Assembly: GCF_009901525.1 (NCBI RefSeq)
Contig: NZ_CP019288.1
Coordinates: 1,054,001 to 1,118,000 of the forward strand
DNA length: 64,000 bases
Reading direction: 5' to 3'
Origin: Kordia antarctica
Lineage (GTDB): Bacteria > Bacteroidota > Bacteroidia > Flavobacteriales > Flavobacteriaceae
Positions 43,009 through 50,700 of the stretch are shown piece by piece; positions within the stretch are counted from its first letter, which is position 1, and each line of letters opens with the position of its first letter. The position numbers were made by a program, and so were the translations under genes. The notes below the pieces were generated by a model. The model searched no databases and was not told where the DNA came from. It worked only from the letters and a program-made list of their open reading frames with translations.

Positions 43009-43521
43009 ATGAGAATTAAACATTTACTTTGCACAGTAGCAATCGTATTTTTTTCGTTTGCAGCTTCTGCTCAAACAAAAGTAGGAACAGTTAATATTAA
43101 TATTATTGTTTCTAAACTACCTGAAATTGCTCAGGTGAAAGCTGGAATTCAAGCGTATGAAAAGCAATTACAAAGCGATTTGAAAATAAAGCTTGATGCA
43201 TACGGAAAAGAAGTTGAGGAAGCTAACAAAGCATTCGCAACCATGACAGAAGAAGCCAAAAAGAAAAAGCAACAAGAGATTTTTGAGCTTGAATCTGACA
43301 TTCAAAAGTTTAGACAAAACGCTGCACAGTTAGCGCAATTGAAGCAAGAAGAGTTAATGCGTCCGTTGTACAAAAAAGTAGGTAATGCTGTTGCAACTAT
43401 TGCTAAAGAAGAAAAGTTTACGCAAGTTTTTACACTTGATGGGAACGAATTAGCATACGTTGATCCGTTGTTTGACATCACACTGAAAACAGCCAAGAAA
43501 CTTGGATTGAAAGTTGACTAA
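43009..43521 (+). CDS. OmpH/Skp-family periplasmic chaperone
   Basis: 170 aa. Signal peptide MRIKHLLCTVAIVFFSFAAS, then KVGTVNINIIVSKLPEIAQV typical of OmpH, and a long coiled coil (KLDAYGKEVEEANKAFATMT, EEAKKKKQQEIFELESDIQK) forming the Skp tentacles. It binds unfolded outer-membrane proteins in the periplasm. A perfect terminator follows at 43550. Confidence 0.9.
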   Translation: MRIKHLLCTVAIVFFSFAASAQTKVGTVNINIIVSKLPEIAQVKAGIQAYEKQLQSDLKIKLDAYGKEVEEANKAFATMTEEAKKKKQQEIFELESDIQKFRQNAAQLAQLKQEELMRPLYKKVGNAVATIAKEEKFTQVFTLDGNELAYVDPLFDITLKTAKKLGLKVD

Positions 43522-43549
43522 AAAATAACGTATTTTTTAATATAATATA

Positions 43550-43585
43550 AAAAGCCTTGTATTTCATTGAAATACAAGGCTTTTT
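43550..43585. terminator. Strong terminator after ompH
   Basis: A 16-bp perfect stem (AAAAGCCTTGTATTTC and complement) with an ATT loop, followed by a T tract. Confidence 0.93.
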
Positions 43586-43704
43586 ATATGTTTTAAATTG
43601 AACTCAAATTCGTTAATTTGAGGCAATGTCTGAATTTTCTTTACTATATTTTTTCTTTAAAAGAGATGATTTTATATCTTAGTATCAAATCAAAAACCAT
43701 AATT

Positions 43705-43881
43705 ATGAAAAAAAGAACATTAAACAAAGAGTTATTTTTAAAAAAGGTAACTGTTTCTTCGCTTACTGAAGAAGAAATTAAAGGAGGAACTTTCGGAACA
43801 TATTTTGTAGATTTATGCTACGGAGCACAAACAAGTTTTTTTGGTATTTGCGCTGCTAAATGTGCACCTCCTGGACACTAA
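43705..43881 (+). CDS. Double-glycine leader peptide, candidate RiPP or bacteriocin precursor
   Basis: 58 aa from the ATG at 43705; the longer open frame upstream lacks leader-like sequence. The leader MKKRTLNKELFLKKVTVSSL is followed by TEEEIKGG, ending in the GG processing site typical of Bacteroidota class I lanthipeptide-like leaders. The core of 30 residues begins TFGTYFVDLCYGAQ, has three Cys, several Ser/Thr and ends CAPPGH. No modification enzyme, peptidase-containing exporter or immunity gene is adjacent, so it is an orphan precursor whose maturation genes would be elsewhere. A strong hairpin follows. Confidence 0.7.
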   Translation: MKKRTLNKELFLKKVTVSSLTEEEIKGGTFGTYFVDLCYGAQTSFFGICAAKCAPPGH

Positions 43882-43902
43882 AAAAAATACAGTTTAATAA
43901 AT

Positions 43903-43933
43903 AAAGGCTATCACTTTTTAAGTTGATAGCCTT
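43903..43933. terminator. Terminator between the peptide gene and guaB
   Basis: An 11-bp perfect stem AAAGGCTATCA/TGATAGCCTTT with a 9-nt loop and T-rich flank, serving two convergent genes. Confidence 0.9.
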
Positions 43934-43962
43934 TATTATATTTATTTTCTAGTAGTAAAAAA

Positions 43963-45438
43963 CTATCTTCTTGAATAGTTTGGTGATTCTTTGGTAATTA
44001 CTACATCATGCGGATGACTTTCATTGATTCCACTTGCCGTAATTCGTACAAATTGTCCAGTTTCTTTCAAAGTTTCTATGTCTTTAGCACCACAATATCC
44101 CATTCCTGCGCGCAATCCGCCAATAAATTGATGAATGCTTTCGTCTAAGTTTCCTTTATATGGAACACGTCCAACAATTCCTTCTGGAACTAATTTTTTG
44201 ATATCAGCTTCTACATCTTGAAAATACCGATCTTTTGAACCTTCTTTCATTGCTTCTACGGAACCCATTCCACGATATGATTTGAATTTTCTTCCTTCGT
44301 AAATAATAGTTTCTCCTGGAGATTCCATTGTTCCAGCTAATAATGAACCTAACATAACAGAATCTGCGCCAGCCGCTATTGCTTTTGGAATGTCTCCAGT
44401 ATATCTAATTCCTCCATCTGCAATAACTGGAACGCCACTACCTTTAATTGCCGCAGCAACTTCCAATACTGCTGAAAATTGAGGAAAACCAACTCCTGCA
44501 ACAATTCTCGTTGTACAGATTGATCCTGGACCAATTCCAACTTTTACTGCATCTGCGCCAGCTTTTACTAAATACCGAGCGGCATCACCTGTGGCAATAT
44601 TTCCAACAATGACATCTAAGTCCGGAAACTTCGCTTTTACGGCTTTTAAAACGTCTACAACGCCTTTAGTGTGTCCGTGCGCGGTATCAATCACAACGGC
44701 ATCAACTCCAGCTTTTACTAACGCTGCTGCTCTTTCCACAGCATCTGAAGTAACACCTAAAGCTGCCGCAACTCGCAAACGTCCAAAAGTATCTTTGTTT
44801 GCAATTGGCTTTTGCGTTACTTTGGTAATATCTCTGAATGTGATTAATCCTTTTAGTTTGTATGTATCATCTACAATTAAAAGTTTTTCTATTTTATGTT
44901 TTTGAAGAATTGCTTCTGCATCTTTTAATGAAGTTCCTTCGGAAGAAGTGATCAAGTTTTTACTTGTCATTACCTCAACAATTGGACGCTCATTGTCGTG
45001 CTCAAAACGTAAATCTCTGTTCGTTACTATTCCTTTTAGGATTCCGTTTTCGTCCACAATTGGAATTCCGCCAATGCTGTGTTCTTTCATGTTTGCATTT
45101 GCATCCGCAACAGTTGCTGTTAGTGGTAACGTTACTGGATCGATAATCATTCCGCTTTCGGCACGTTTTACCTTTCTAACTTTTTGTGCTTGCCGTTCAA
45201 TGGACATGTTTTTGTGTAACACACCAATTCCACCTTCACGCGCCATTGCAATTGCCATTGCCGATTCGGTAACTGTATCCATCGCTGCCGAAATGATAGG
45301 AACGTTGATCGTTATGTTTCTTGTAAATTTTGTTTGAATGTTGACTTCTCTTGGAAGTACTTCGGAGAAAGCGGGAACTAATAAAACATCGTCATATGTG
45401 AGTCCTTCGCCTAAAATTTTGTCGTTGTGTGCTGTCAT
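43963..45438 (-). CDS. guaB: Inosine-5'-monophosphate dehydrogenase
   Basis: 491 aa from the ATG at 45438 ([20 protein letters not shown]), the usual flavobacterial start; an upstream in-frame ATG gives a nonstandard leader. Oxidises IMP to XMP with NAD in GMP synthesis. Two CBS domains lie at about 95-210. The catalytic loop [17 protein letters not shown] carries the active Cys, with [20 protein letters not shown] and the flap KSYRGMGS after it. It is monocistronic. Confidence 0.96.
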   Translation of the reverse strand: MTAHNDKILGEGLTYDDVLLVPAFSEVLPREVNIQTKFTRNITINVPIISAAMDTVTESAMAIAMAREGGIGVLHKNMSIERQAQKVRKVKRAESGMIIDPVTLPLTATVADANANMKEHSIGGIPIVDENGILKGIVTNRDLRFEHDNERPIVEVMTSKNLITSSEGTSLKDAEAILQKHKIEKLLIVDDTYKLKGLITFRDITKVTQKPIANKDTFGRLRVAAALGVTSDAVERAAALVKAGVDAVVIDTAHGHTKGVVDVLKAVKAKFPDLDVIVGNIATGDAARYLVKAGADAVKVGIGPGSICTTRIVAGVGFPQFSAVLEVAAAIKGSGVPVIADGGIRYTGDIPKAIAAGADSVMLGSLLAGTMESPGETIIYEGRKFKSYRGMGSVEAMKEGSKDRYFQDVEADIKKLVPEGIVGRVPYKGNLDESIHQFIGGLRAGMGYCGAKDIETLKETGQFVRITASGINESHPHDVVITKESPNYSRR

Positions 45439-45557
45439 GTCGCAATTATGATATAATTGCATGCGAATATACTACATTTTATATAATATATACTATTGTT
45501 ATAATAGATAACAATTTGTTAATGTGGTTTTAGTAGTTAGGTATTAGTAGTGAGTAT

Positions 45558-45610
45558 GGAGTTTAGGAGTTTAGGAGTTTAGGAGTTTAGGAGTTTAGGA
45601 GTTTAGGAGT
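45558..45610. repeat. Tandem 8-bp repeat (GGAGTTTA)x6.6
   Basis: Perfect head-to-tail GGAGTTTA units in the gene-free stretch 45439-45776. The rest of that stretch (AACTGAATACTGACAACTG runs) is low complexity, and I see no gene in it. Confidence 0.95.
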
Positions 45611-45776
45611 AAAATTAATTTTTTAATCGATCATAGAAACTTTTTAATTTAAAATTCAGCATTTAACATTTATAATTATTATTTGTTTTTTTGTAGTTAT
45701 TCTTATGAGAAGTTGTTAGTTACTTGTGACTGAGAACTAATAACCGATAACTGAATACTGACAACTGATAAATTTC

Positions 45777-46640
45777 CTAATGATATTGATTGAAAATCTT
45801 AGAAGCTTCATTGTAAGATGATTCAAAACTCATGGCATGCACACCTGAGTTTGCTTTTGCTGCCGTGAAATACGAAACCATTTTCTCGGTTGGCATGTTT
45901 CCTGTAAGTTCATCTTTTGCCATCGGGCAACCGCCGAAACCTTGAATTGCGCCATCAAAACGTCTACAGCCTGCTTTGTAAGCCGCATCAATTTTTTCGT
46001 GCCACGAAGTTGGTGTGGTGTGTAAATGCGCGCCAAATTCGATTTCTGGATAGTTAGGAATCAAGTTTGCATATAAATACTCAATCACTTCTGGTGTGGA
46101 AGAACCAATTGTATCTGATAATGACAAGATTTTTACGCCCATATTGGAAAGTTTTTCTGTCCACTCGCCTACTATTTCCACATTCCAAGGATCGCCGTAC
46201 GGATTTCCAAATCCCATCGAAAGATATGCAACAACTTCTTTGTCTGTTTTGTCAGCTATGTTTAAAATTTCTTGTAATGTTTCTATCGATTCTGCAATGG
46301 TTTTGTGAGTATTCCGCATTTGAAAATTCTCAGAAATGGAAAACGGATAGCCTAAGTATTGAATTTCTGGATGTGTACTTGCGTCAGATGCGCCACGAAT
46401 ATTGGCAACAATTGCTAAGAGCTTGCTTTTGGTTGTAGATAAGTCTAATTTGGATAAAACCTCAGCAGTATCAACCATTTGTGGAATGGCTTTCGGAGAA
46501 ACAAAGCTTCCAAAATCGATCGTATCAAAACCAACACGAAGCAATGATTGAATGTATTGTACTTTTTTTTCCGTAGGAATAAACATTTTGATGCCTTGCA
46601 TAGCATCTCGTGGGCATTCTATTATTTTAATGTTTTCCAT
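45777..46640 (-). CDS. Hydroxymethylglutaryl-CoA lyase
   Basis: 287 aa. Cleaves HMG-CoA to acetoacetate and acetyl-CoA, ending leucine breakdown. Motifs: PRDAMQG near the N-terminus (substrate and metal Asp), SLSDTIGSSTPE, the metal ligands in EFGAHLHTT, and the mobile loop GFGGCPMAKDELTGNMPTE with its catalytic Cys. In flavobacteria this reaction pairs with leucine dehydrogenase-type catabolism, also represented in this window. No neighbour is co-directional within 500 bp. Confidence 0.94.
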   Translation of the reverse strand: MENIKIIECPRDAMQGIKMFIPTEKKVQYIQSLLRVGFDTIDFGSFVSPKAIPQMVDTAEVLSKLDLSTTKSKLLAIVANIRGASDASTHPEIQYLGYPFSISENFQMRNTHKTIAESIETLQEILNIADKTDKEVVAYLSMGFGNPYGDPWNVEIVGEWTEKLSNMGVKILSLSDTIGSSTPEVIEYLYANLIPNYPEIEFGAHLHTTPTSWHEKIDAAYKAGCRRFDGAIQGFGGCPMAKDELTGNMPTEKMVSYFTAAKANSGVHAMSFESSYNEASKIFNQYH

Positions 46641-46758
46641 AGATTGTCAAAGATAGGCAACGAAAACGTTTTAGGAAATATTTTTTTAGCCTGAGCGTAT
46701 TTTTTTAACAAAAAGATGATTCTTTTGAAATCATCAGACTATGATCAATTATCTTAAT

Positions 46759-47173
46759 TAACGTGAGTTCGACATAAGTTTACTCAAATAAAATTTTGAT
46801 CATATTTTAAAATAAGTGCTAAGTATTTTATTTTTATTTTTATTTTCGTTTTCTTTGCTCGCACAAAGAATACTGAATCAAGTTCAGCACAGGCTTCACA
46901 AAAGAAAGTGCGCTTTTAGTTCGTGTGATTTCTATTTTATATTTTGGAACTCATGAATCTTCGATTTCCAGAGGTATTTTTAGTTTTTCTTTTTGAAAAA
47001 AACTAAAACCGCATGAATTTTTCTAAATTTTAGTTCACTGGTTTCTATTTTCAACAATGGAGTTCATGAATCTTCGATTTCTCCAAGGATTCGAAAATTC
47101 TTAACGAAAAATCCCTGCTATACTGCGGAAAAGACAAAAACACACTCTGAAATTTTATATCGAACTCACGTTA
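46759..47173 (+). repeat. Dispersed TIR repeat, copy D (long form)
   Basis: 415 bp, from TAACGTGAGTTCGACATA to TATCGAACTCACGTTA. Like copy A it carries both 48-bp inserts, the CTGAATCAAGTTCAG palindrome and the central hairpin. Its last three bases (TTA) form the stop codon of the LysE-family gene on the other strand. Confidence 0.9.
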
Positions 47174-47791
47174 ATTAATCATAATAAATACTGCAATTCC
47201 AATAAACACAATTATTTGCGTCCATTTTAGATAGATTCCGATGTTTTTATGCTTTTTAATCGTGTCCGAAATGATTCCCGCTAAGACGGCAATTCCACTA
47301 AAGATAATAAACGATACTAACATAAAAAGCAATCCTAATATGTAAAACTGAATTACTTCGTTCATCGTTTCACTAAATAGAAACCCTGGAAATAACGCCA
47401 GAAAAAATAGTGTAACTTTCGGATTTAATACATTCATAATAAATCCTTGTTTGAATAATTGCCAAACGCTTTTTTTAGGAATTGCGTCGCTTCCCAATTC
47501 AATATTGCCCGAACTTGCATAAACTTTATACGCAAGATATACCAAATATAATGCCCCAAATAGTTTGATAATAAAGAACAACCTAGGATTTTGTTTGAGA
47601 ATGGTTGAAGCGCCAAATGCAACCACCGAAGTGTGAATGATACAACCTGTCATGAGTCCTAAAACGGTTGCTATTCCATATTTTCGTCCGTTTACAATAC
47701 TTTGCATTAATACATAGATATTGTCTGGTCCTGGCGTAATGGCAAGTAACGAAGTGGCAATACAAAAAGATATGAGAATTTCAAACTGCAT
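47171..47791 (-). CDS. LysE/RhtB-family amino acid exporter
   Basis: 206 aa with six hydrophobic segments. The family's start region ISFCIATSLLAITPGPDNIY and GIATVLGLMTGCIIHTSVVA, then FIIKLFGALYLVYLAYKVY and NVLNPKVTLFFLALFPGF, are diagnostic. It exports amino acids or their derivatives; substrate not predictable. Its stop codon TAA is the outermost TTA of repeat copy D, so the repeat supplies the 3' end of the gene. Confidence 0.92.
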   Translation of the reverse strand: MQFEILISFCIATSLLAITPGPDNIYVLMQSIVNGRKYGIATVLGLMTGCIIHTSVVAFGASTILKQNPRLFFIIKLFGALYLVYLAYKVYASSGNIELGSDAIPKKSVWQLFKQGFIMNVLNPKVTLFFLALFPGFLFSETMNEVIQFYILGLLFMLVSFIIFSGIAVLAGIISDTIKKHKNIGIYLKWTQIIVFIGIAVFIMIN

Positions 47792-47867
47792 AAGAAAGCA
47801 ATATTAAGGAAAACTCAAATTATTACAATCTTTTTTATATATTTATTTCCTAACTAACAATTAACAT

Positions 47868-48074
47868 ATGAAAACCATTGGTATGTACTTAGCCATTTTT
47901 GGGATTGGCTCCATTATTTTATCTTTTATGAATATGCAATTTACACTTTTGATGTGGATTGATAATTGGGGAGAAACCACAGGATGGGCAATTAGAATTG
48001 GTATGACCTTTGTAGGCGCAATTTTGTTTTTTATCGGTTTGAGTCAACAAGAAGCAGATCATCATGAACGATAA
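47868..48074 (+). CDS. Small two-segment membrane protein
   Basis: 68 aa. Hydrophobic segments MYLAIFGIGSIILSFM and IGMTFVGAILFFIGL flank a short WIDNWGETTGWAIR loop, ending in a charged tail (QQEADHHER). I do not recognise a family. It is divergent from the LysE gene and ends in a hairpin at 48087. Confidence 0.7.
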   Translation: MKTIGMYLAIFGIGSIILSFMNMQFTLLMWIDNWGETTGWAIRIGMTFVGAILFFIGLSQQEADHHER

Positions 48075-48086
48075 GTATTTATTAAA

Positions 48087-48124
48087 AAGTCCAATGAACT
48101 TCGTTGTTTATTGGGCTTTTTTTA
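48087..48124. terminator. Terminator between two convergent genes
   Basis: Arms AAGTCCAAT/ATTGGGCTT (one G-T pair) with a T8 tract; it overlaps the stop of the SRPBCC gene. Confidence 0.8.
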
Positions 48125-48568
48125 TGTGTTATAGCAGTTATTCTTCACCTTTTCCAATGCTTTCGGAAATGTAGTTGTCATAAAGTTAAGATGTTCATCA
48201 AGGACATCTATTTCAACAGTAAGTGTGTTGCTTTCTGTTCCTTCAGTAAGTGTATAAGTTTCCGTGGCTCCGGACCATTTTTTTGTTTCATCATCAATAG
48301 GTTGTTCCTTTCCATTTAACACATTTCCGATATGCTTAAACATCATAATTTTATTTGGAATATGTGTTTCGATGCTACTGTAAATACCACTTTGATCTGG
48401 AGCAAGGAATACTACTTTACTGCCTTCTTCCCAATTTTCGGTAATTGCATAAGAGCCTTCAAAGAATACGCTGACCCAGTCGCGATAGGAACGCTCGTTC
48501 CAGAGTGCTTTCCATATCTTGGTTTTCTCTGCCTTAATATCTATTGAAAATTGTAATCTATTAATCAT
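48122..48568 (-). CDS. SRPBCC/AHSA1-domain protein
   Basis: 148 aa. MINRLQFSIDIKAEKTKIWK, ALWNERSYRDWVSVFFEGSY, WEEGSKVVFLAPDQSGIYSS and a C-terminal ALEKVKNN helix give the START-like AHSA1 fold. Ligand unknown. Convergent with the small membrane protein. It is the same broad family as the second gene of cassette 2 but not closely related. Confidence 0.85.
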   Translation of the reverse strand: MINRLQFSIDIKAEKTKIWKALWNERSYRDWVSVFFEGSYAITENWEEGSKVVFLAPDQSGIYSSIETHIPNKIMMFKHIGNVLNGKEQPIDDETKKWSGATETYTLTEGTESNTLTVEIDVLDEHLNFMTTTFPKALEKVKNNCYNT

Positions 48569-48624
48569 TGAAATGTGTTTGTTGTTTATTTCACCAGCAA
48601 TTTATATGCGATTTATAAATTAAA

Positions 48625-48700
48625 GCCAACGATGTGTATGGAAAGTTACGAGTTTAATATTTGGCAGTAGCGCAAAAGTGATACGTTTTATAAATGATTA
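48625..48700 (-). other. Solitary attC-like half site (reverse orientation)
   Basis: Read on the minus strand it ends CGTAACTTTCCATACACATC followed by GTTGGC, closely like the 3' arm of attC-like sites 3 and 5 (CGCAACTTTCC, ACAC, GTTG). The 5' arm is not clearly recognisable and only weakly pairs. It directly follows the stop codon of the lipoprotein gene, as attC would. Confidence 0.45.
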
Positions 48701-49170
48701 TGAGTATATTTTAATGTTCTGTTGGTAGTGTTTATATAAGCGTCACAAAAATCTGACCAAGTAAAAAAGTCTATGTATTTGTAATTAACTTTATCTTTTA
48801 TCCAAGTTCCACTTCTTGCTTCGGCAGTTAAGGAATCAAGTATTATTTTGTGTTCTTTGCTGATTTTATCATTGGGAAACGGTTTAGATTTACCATCAAA
48901 TCTCCTTAACTCATTGAAAAATGGTGAACTTTCAATTTGATCAATAAGTTCTTCAAATTCTTCTTTTTCAAATTTTAATGTAACAATTTGGGTATAATCA
49001 CTTTCAAACCCATTATGCGAAATATCATCATCTTGGATTACTTCAATATTTACAGGTAGCTTAATAAACAATTCTTTTTCAATTGATTTCAATCTAGCTT
49101 CTTGATTACTGCAACCAAACAGAAAGAATCCTATAATCATGAATGTTGATATATGTAGTACTCTAATCAT
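48688..49170 (-). CDS. Lipoprotein of unknown function, possible stray cassette gene
   Basis: 160 aa. MIRVLHISTFMIIGFFLFGC gives a lipobox with Cys20. The mature part (IEKELFIKLPVNIEVIQDDD, EEFEELIDQIESSPFFNELR) is a small mixed domain. I do not recognise a family. Its C-terminus is written into the edge of an attC-like half palindrome, so it may once have been a gene cassette, though no matching start core is seen at its 5' end. Confidence 0.7.
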   Translation of the reverse strand: MIRVLHISTFMIIGFFLFGCSNQEARLKSIEKELFIKLPVNIEVIQDDDISHNGFESDYTQIVTLKFEKEEFEELIDQIESSPFFNELRRFDGKSKPFPNDKISKEHKIILDSLTAEARSGTWIKDKVNYKYIDFFTWSDFCDAYINTTNRTLKYTHNHL

Positions 49171-49194
49171 TGTTTATAATGCATATATCTTAAA

Positions 49195-50214
49195 CTACAA
49201 TTCTTGTAAAATTCGCTTGTTAATCTCTTTAATCAATTTTGGACCTTCATAAATAAATCCTGTGTAGAGTTGAACTAAATCTGCACCAGCTTCTAGTTTT
49301 TCTAATGCATCTTCTGCTGAGTGAATTCCTCCAACGCCAATGATTGGAAACGCTTTGTTGCTTTTTTCTGCTAGAAATCGAATCACTTCCGTAGAACGAT
49401 TTGTGAGTGGTTTTCCACTTAATCCGCCCATTTCACCTTTGGCTTCCGATTGCAAACCTTCACGCGAAATTGTTGTGTTTGTAGCAATTACGCCAGCAAT
49501 TTTAGTTTCCGCAATAATTTCTATGATATCTTCCAGTTGTTCGTTGGTTAAATCGGGTGCAATTTTTAGTAGAATTGGCTTCGGAGCATCTTTCGCATTG
49601 TTCATCGTTTGCAAGGTTGTCAGTAACTTTGTCAACGGTTCTTTGTCTTGCAACGCACGTAAATTTGGAGTATTGGGCGAACTTACATTTACTACAAAGT
49701 AATCTACATGCGGAAATAACGCTTCAAAACAAATTTTGTAATCTTCAACAGCACTTTCGTTTGGCGTGGTTTTATTCTTCCCGATGTTTCCACCAATTAA
49801 TACACCTTTGTTTTTCTTTAAACGTGTCACAGCTTCATGAACGCCACCATTGTTGAATCCCATTCGGTTTATAATTGCTTCATCTTGCTTTAAGCGAAAC
49901 AACCGTTTTTTAGGGTTTCCAATTTGTGGTTTTGGCGTCAACGTTCCTATTTCAATAAAACCAAAACCAAAGTTTGAGAGCTCATTGTAGAGTTTGGCAT
50001 CTTTATCAAATCCGGCAGCTAAACCCACAGGATTTTTAAAGGTTAATCCAAAAACAGTTCGTTCTAAACGTTTGTCATTCACAACATACATTCCTCTGAA
50101 AAGACTTCTCATGAAAGGAATTTTAGAAAGTGTTCTAATTAATGAAAAGGTAAAGTGATGTACTTTTTCAGGATCAAAAAGAAACAGTATAGGTTTTACG
50201 AGGAATTGGTACAT
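49195..50214 (-). CDS. pyrD: Quinone-dependent dihydroorotate dehydrogenase (class 2)
   Basis: 339 aa from the ATG at 50214 ([20 protein letters not shown]). The short helix-rich N-terminus is the membrane-associated part of class 2 enzymes. FMN and substrate motifs: [46 protein letters not shown] with the catalytic Ser, KIAPDLT, and [20 protein letters not shown]. It oxidises dihydroorotate to orotate in pyrimidine synthesis. Confidence 0.95.
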   Translation of the reverse strand: MYQFLVKPILFLFDPEKVHHFTFSLIRTLSKIPFMRSLFRGMYVVNDKRLERTVFGLTFKNPVGLAAGFDKDAKLYNELSNFGFGFIEIGTLTPKPQIGNPKKRLFRLKQDEAIINRMGFNNGGVHEAVTRLKKNKGVLIGGNIGKNKTTPNESAVEDYKICFEALFPHVDYFVVNVSSPNTPNLRALQDKEPLTKLLTTLQTMNNAKDAPKPILLKIAPDLTNEQLEDIIEIIAETKIAGVIATNTTISREGLQSEAKGEMGGLSGKPLTNRSTEVIRFLAEKSNKAFPIIGVGGIHSAEDALEKLEAGADLVQLYTGFIYEGPKLIKEINKRILQEL

Positions 50215-50341
50215 GTTGTATTGTTTGTGCAAAAATAATGTAATTTATAGAAGTGAAATCTTTTCAAGTATTATTTTATTTTAGTTTTGTCCGATAAAAG
50301 ATATAAGACCGCTACGCTTCTAGAGTCTAGAACAAAGACTT

Positions 50342-50573
50342 TGTGCTAACTATTTGATTTTTATTTTCGTTTTCTTTGCTCGCACAAAGAAAAGAAACAA
50401 AAGAAAGTGCGCTTTTCCAGAGGTATTTTTAGTTTTTCTTTTTGAAAAAAACTAAAACCGCATGAATTTTTCTAAATTTTCTCCAAGGATTCGAAAATTC
50501 TTAACGAAAAATCCCTGCTATACTGCGGAAAAGACAAAAAAACACTCTGAAACTTTATATCAAACTCAGGTTA
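50342..50573 (+). repeat. Dispersed TIR repeat, copy E (5'-truncated short form)
   Basis: About 232 bp with only the right terminus present (TATCAAACTCAGGTTA). It begins inside the element near GTGCTAACTATTTG and lacks the 48-bp inserts and the CTGAATC palindrome. In the gene-free stretch 50215-50700, nothing else is seen apart from a terminator. Confidence 0.8.
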
Positions 50574-50647
50574 AATAATTTTATTTAAAACATGTTCTTT
50601 TTCAAATCGCCAACAAATTCTTGATATTTCTATTTTAAAAAAAACAA

Positions 50648-50680
50648 AAAAAGACTCCAAATTATGGAGCCTTTTTAATA
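50648..50680 (-). terminator. Terminator after the TonB-dependent receptor
   Basis: Imperfect stem AAGACTCCA/TGGAGCCTT with AATTA loop between A and T tracts. Confidence 0.8.
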
Positions 50681-50700
50681 ATTTTAAAGTGTATTGTATT

